41,583 nucleotides of DNA, from the NCBI RefSeq assembly GCF_001050155.1, contig NZ_LFVY01000027.1:2276-43858 (forward strand), read 5' to 3'. Every line of letters starts with the position of its first letter. Position 1 is the stretch's first letter. The notes under the pieces are model-generated. The model worked only from the letters and a program-made list of their open reading frames with translations. It made no database searches and was not told the origin of the DNA. The translations under genes were made by a program, and so were the position numbers. This document shows, in pieces, positions 40,701 through 41,583 of this stretch. The stretch comes from Nitratireductor soli. GTDB taxonomy: Bacteria > Pseudomonadota > Alphaproteobacteria > Rhizobiales > Rhizobiaceae.

Positions 40701-41583
40701 GCCCCTACTTCCCTCCAGCTATTAGGAGAGTCCTGGGTTTCATTTCTGGCCTTATGCGGCCTGCATTTCCAGCCTGATTTTCGCGGCGAACTCGGCTGGC
40801 GGGCTATTGCCGAGGGCTGAGTGAGGTCTGTGGTTGTTGTAATCCTCCTTCCAGTTGGCGATGGCGGTCCGGACTTCGGCAAGCGACGAGAACAGCGTCT
40901 CGTTCAGCAGTTCATCGCGAAAGCGACCATTGAAGCTCTCGACAAAGGCACTTTGCGTGGGCTTGCCCGGGGGCAATGTAGTGCCATTCGACGCCGGTTT
41001 CCTGGCACCATTTGAGCACAGCCATGCTGCTCAGCTCGGTGCCGTTGTCGCTGACGATCGTGTTCGGCCGGCCGCGACGGGCGATGATCGCATCGAGTTC
41101 GCGAACCAAGCGCCGGCCGGAAAGCGAGGTGTCGGCAACCAGCGTCAGGCATTCGCGTATGTGGTCGTCGACAACGGCCAGGATTCTGAACCGGCGGCCA
41201 TCGGTGAAGGCGTCGCTGAGAAAGTCCAGGCTCCAGCGCTCGTTCGCCCGTTCCGGCACAAGCATGGATCGGCGCGTTCCCAGCGCCCGTTTGCGGCCGC
41301 CACGTTTGCGAACCTGCAGCTTCTCTTCCTGGTAAAGGCGTCTGAGCTTCTTTAGGTTCATCGCGATCCCCTGTCGTTGCAGCATCACGTGAATGCGCCG
41401 ATAGCCGAAGCGCCGGCGCTCCGCAGCGATCCTACGCATGGCTTCACGCAAATGGGCATCATCAGGCCGGACGCTGCGATAGCTCGCACTCGACCGGCCG
41501 ACCCCAAGCATATCGCACGCCCGACGCTGGCTCACACCGTAAACTTCGCACAGGTTGGCCTGCCCCCTGAAAAGTGGTCCTCG
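40693..41583 (-). mobile_element. IS3-family insertion sequence, partial (runs off the right edge)
   Basis: It contains orfB in the minus direction; orfA, if present, lies beyond the window. The inner end probably begins near TGACCTGAGCCCC at 40693. Near the right edge TGGCCTGCCCCC (41556) looks like the end of another IS, and orfB homology stops at about that point, so the element may be interrupted there. Confidence 0.7.
40752..41583 (-). pseudogene. IS3-family transposase orfB, frameshifted and edge-truncated
   Basis: Integrase-core transposase of the IS3 family. The 5' part (NLCEVYGVSQRRACDMLGVG...) carries the first aspartate in SLDFLSDAF and the second in IVSDNGTE. After WHYIAPG the frame is lost; the rest, with the glutamate in [16 protein letters not shown], is in the next frame to the stop at 40752. 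The shift coincides with a run of five C (40969-40973) where four would keep the frame. The protein is probably not made unless this is a sequencing slip. Confidence 0.85.

Overview
The window looks like a piece of accessory genome or megaplasmid from an alphaproteobacterium of the Rhizobiales (Hyphomicrobiales) type. The DNA is GC-rich. Genes are tightly packed with ATGA/TGATG overlaps, and solute-import systems are abundant (one peptide-type ABC, one polar amino acid ABC, two TRAP), each next to its own LysR or AraC regulator and catabolic genes. This placement rests on gene style, not on a marker gene; no rRNA or tRNA was seen.

Region A (1-11.1 kb, minus strand, read right to left) is a nine-gene operon: peptide/opine-type ABC importer (DppA, B, C, D, F-like), a cytoplasmic BisC-like molybdopterin reductase, an aldehyde dehydrogenase, a DAO-family FAD amine oxidase and a RidA imine deaminase. 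A LysR gene is divergent at 11127. Together they suggest import of an amine or peptide-like compound, possible reduction of an N- or S-oxide, oxidative deamination, imine hydrolysis and aldehyde oxidation.

Region B (12-20.4 kb) has a second LysR gene divergent from an EthD-domain gene plus a TRAP transporter. A convergent gene follows for an unrecognised protein built of two copies of one motif set. A tightly coupled trio comes next: ThDP-dependent enzyme, 62-residue AtzG/GatC-like subunit, and amidase.

Region C (20.5-27.8 kb) holds an AraC regulator, a Rossmann/DUF2520 protein, a polar amino acid ABC importer, an aspartoacylase/DoeB-like deacylase and a branched-chain-type aminotransferase. 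The order suggests uptake, deacylation and transamination of an N-acylated amino acid. A 14-bp sequence containing a TATCATGATA-type palindrome precedes both the region B TRAP operon and the region C ABC operon.

Region D (27.8-30.1 kb) is a mobile-element scar: a 1.7-kb ISL3-family element lies between the 3' end of a FAD oxidoreductase gene and the 5' stub of an IS6-family transposase gene.

Region E (30.1-37.9 kb) has a LysR gene divergent from a six-gene operon: TRAP binding protein, MmgE/PrpD protein, TRAP small and large permeases, an enoyl-CoA hydratase-like protein and an acyl-CoA ligase. It looks like carboxylate uptake followed by CoA activation and degradation.

Region F (37.9-41.6 kb) is a junkyard with one intact and striking gene: a LacI-family pseudogene, an orphan 3' gene fragment with its terminator, then a Fic protein fused to an AbiEi-like N-terminal domain. 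Five tandem 24-bp repeats run right up to the Fic start codon. A translationally coupled downstream gene was cut off after about 11 codons by an IS3-family element that runs off the right edge.
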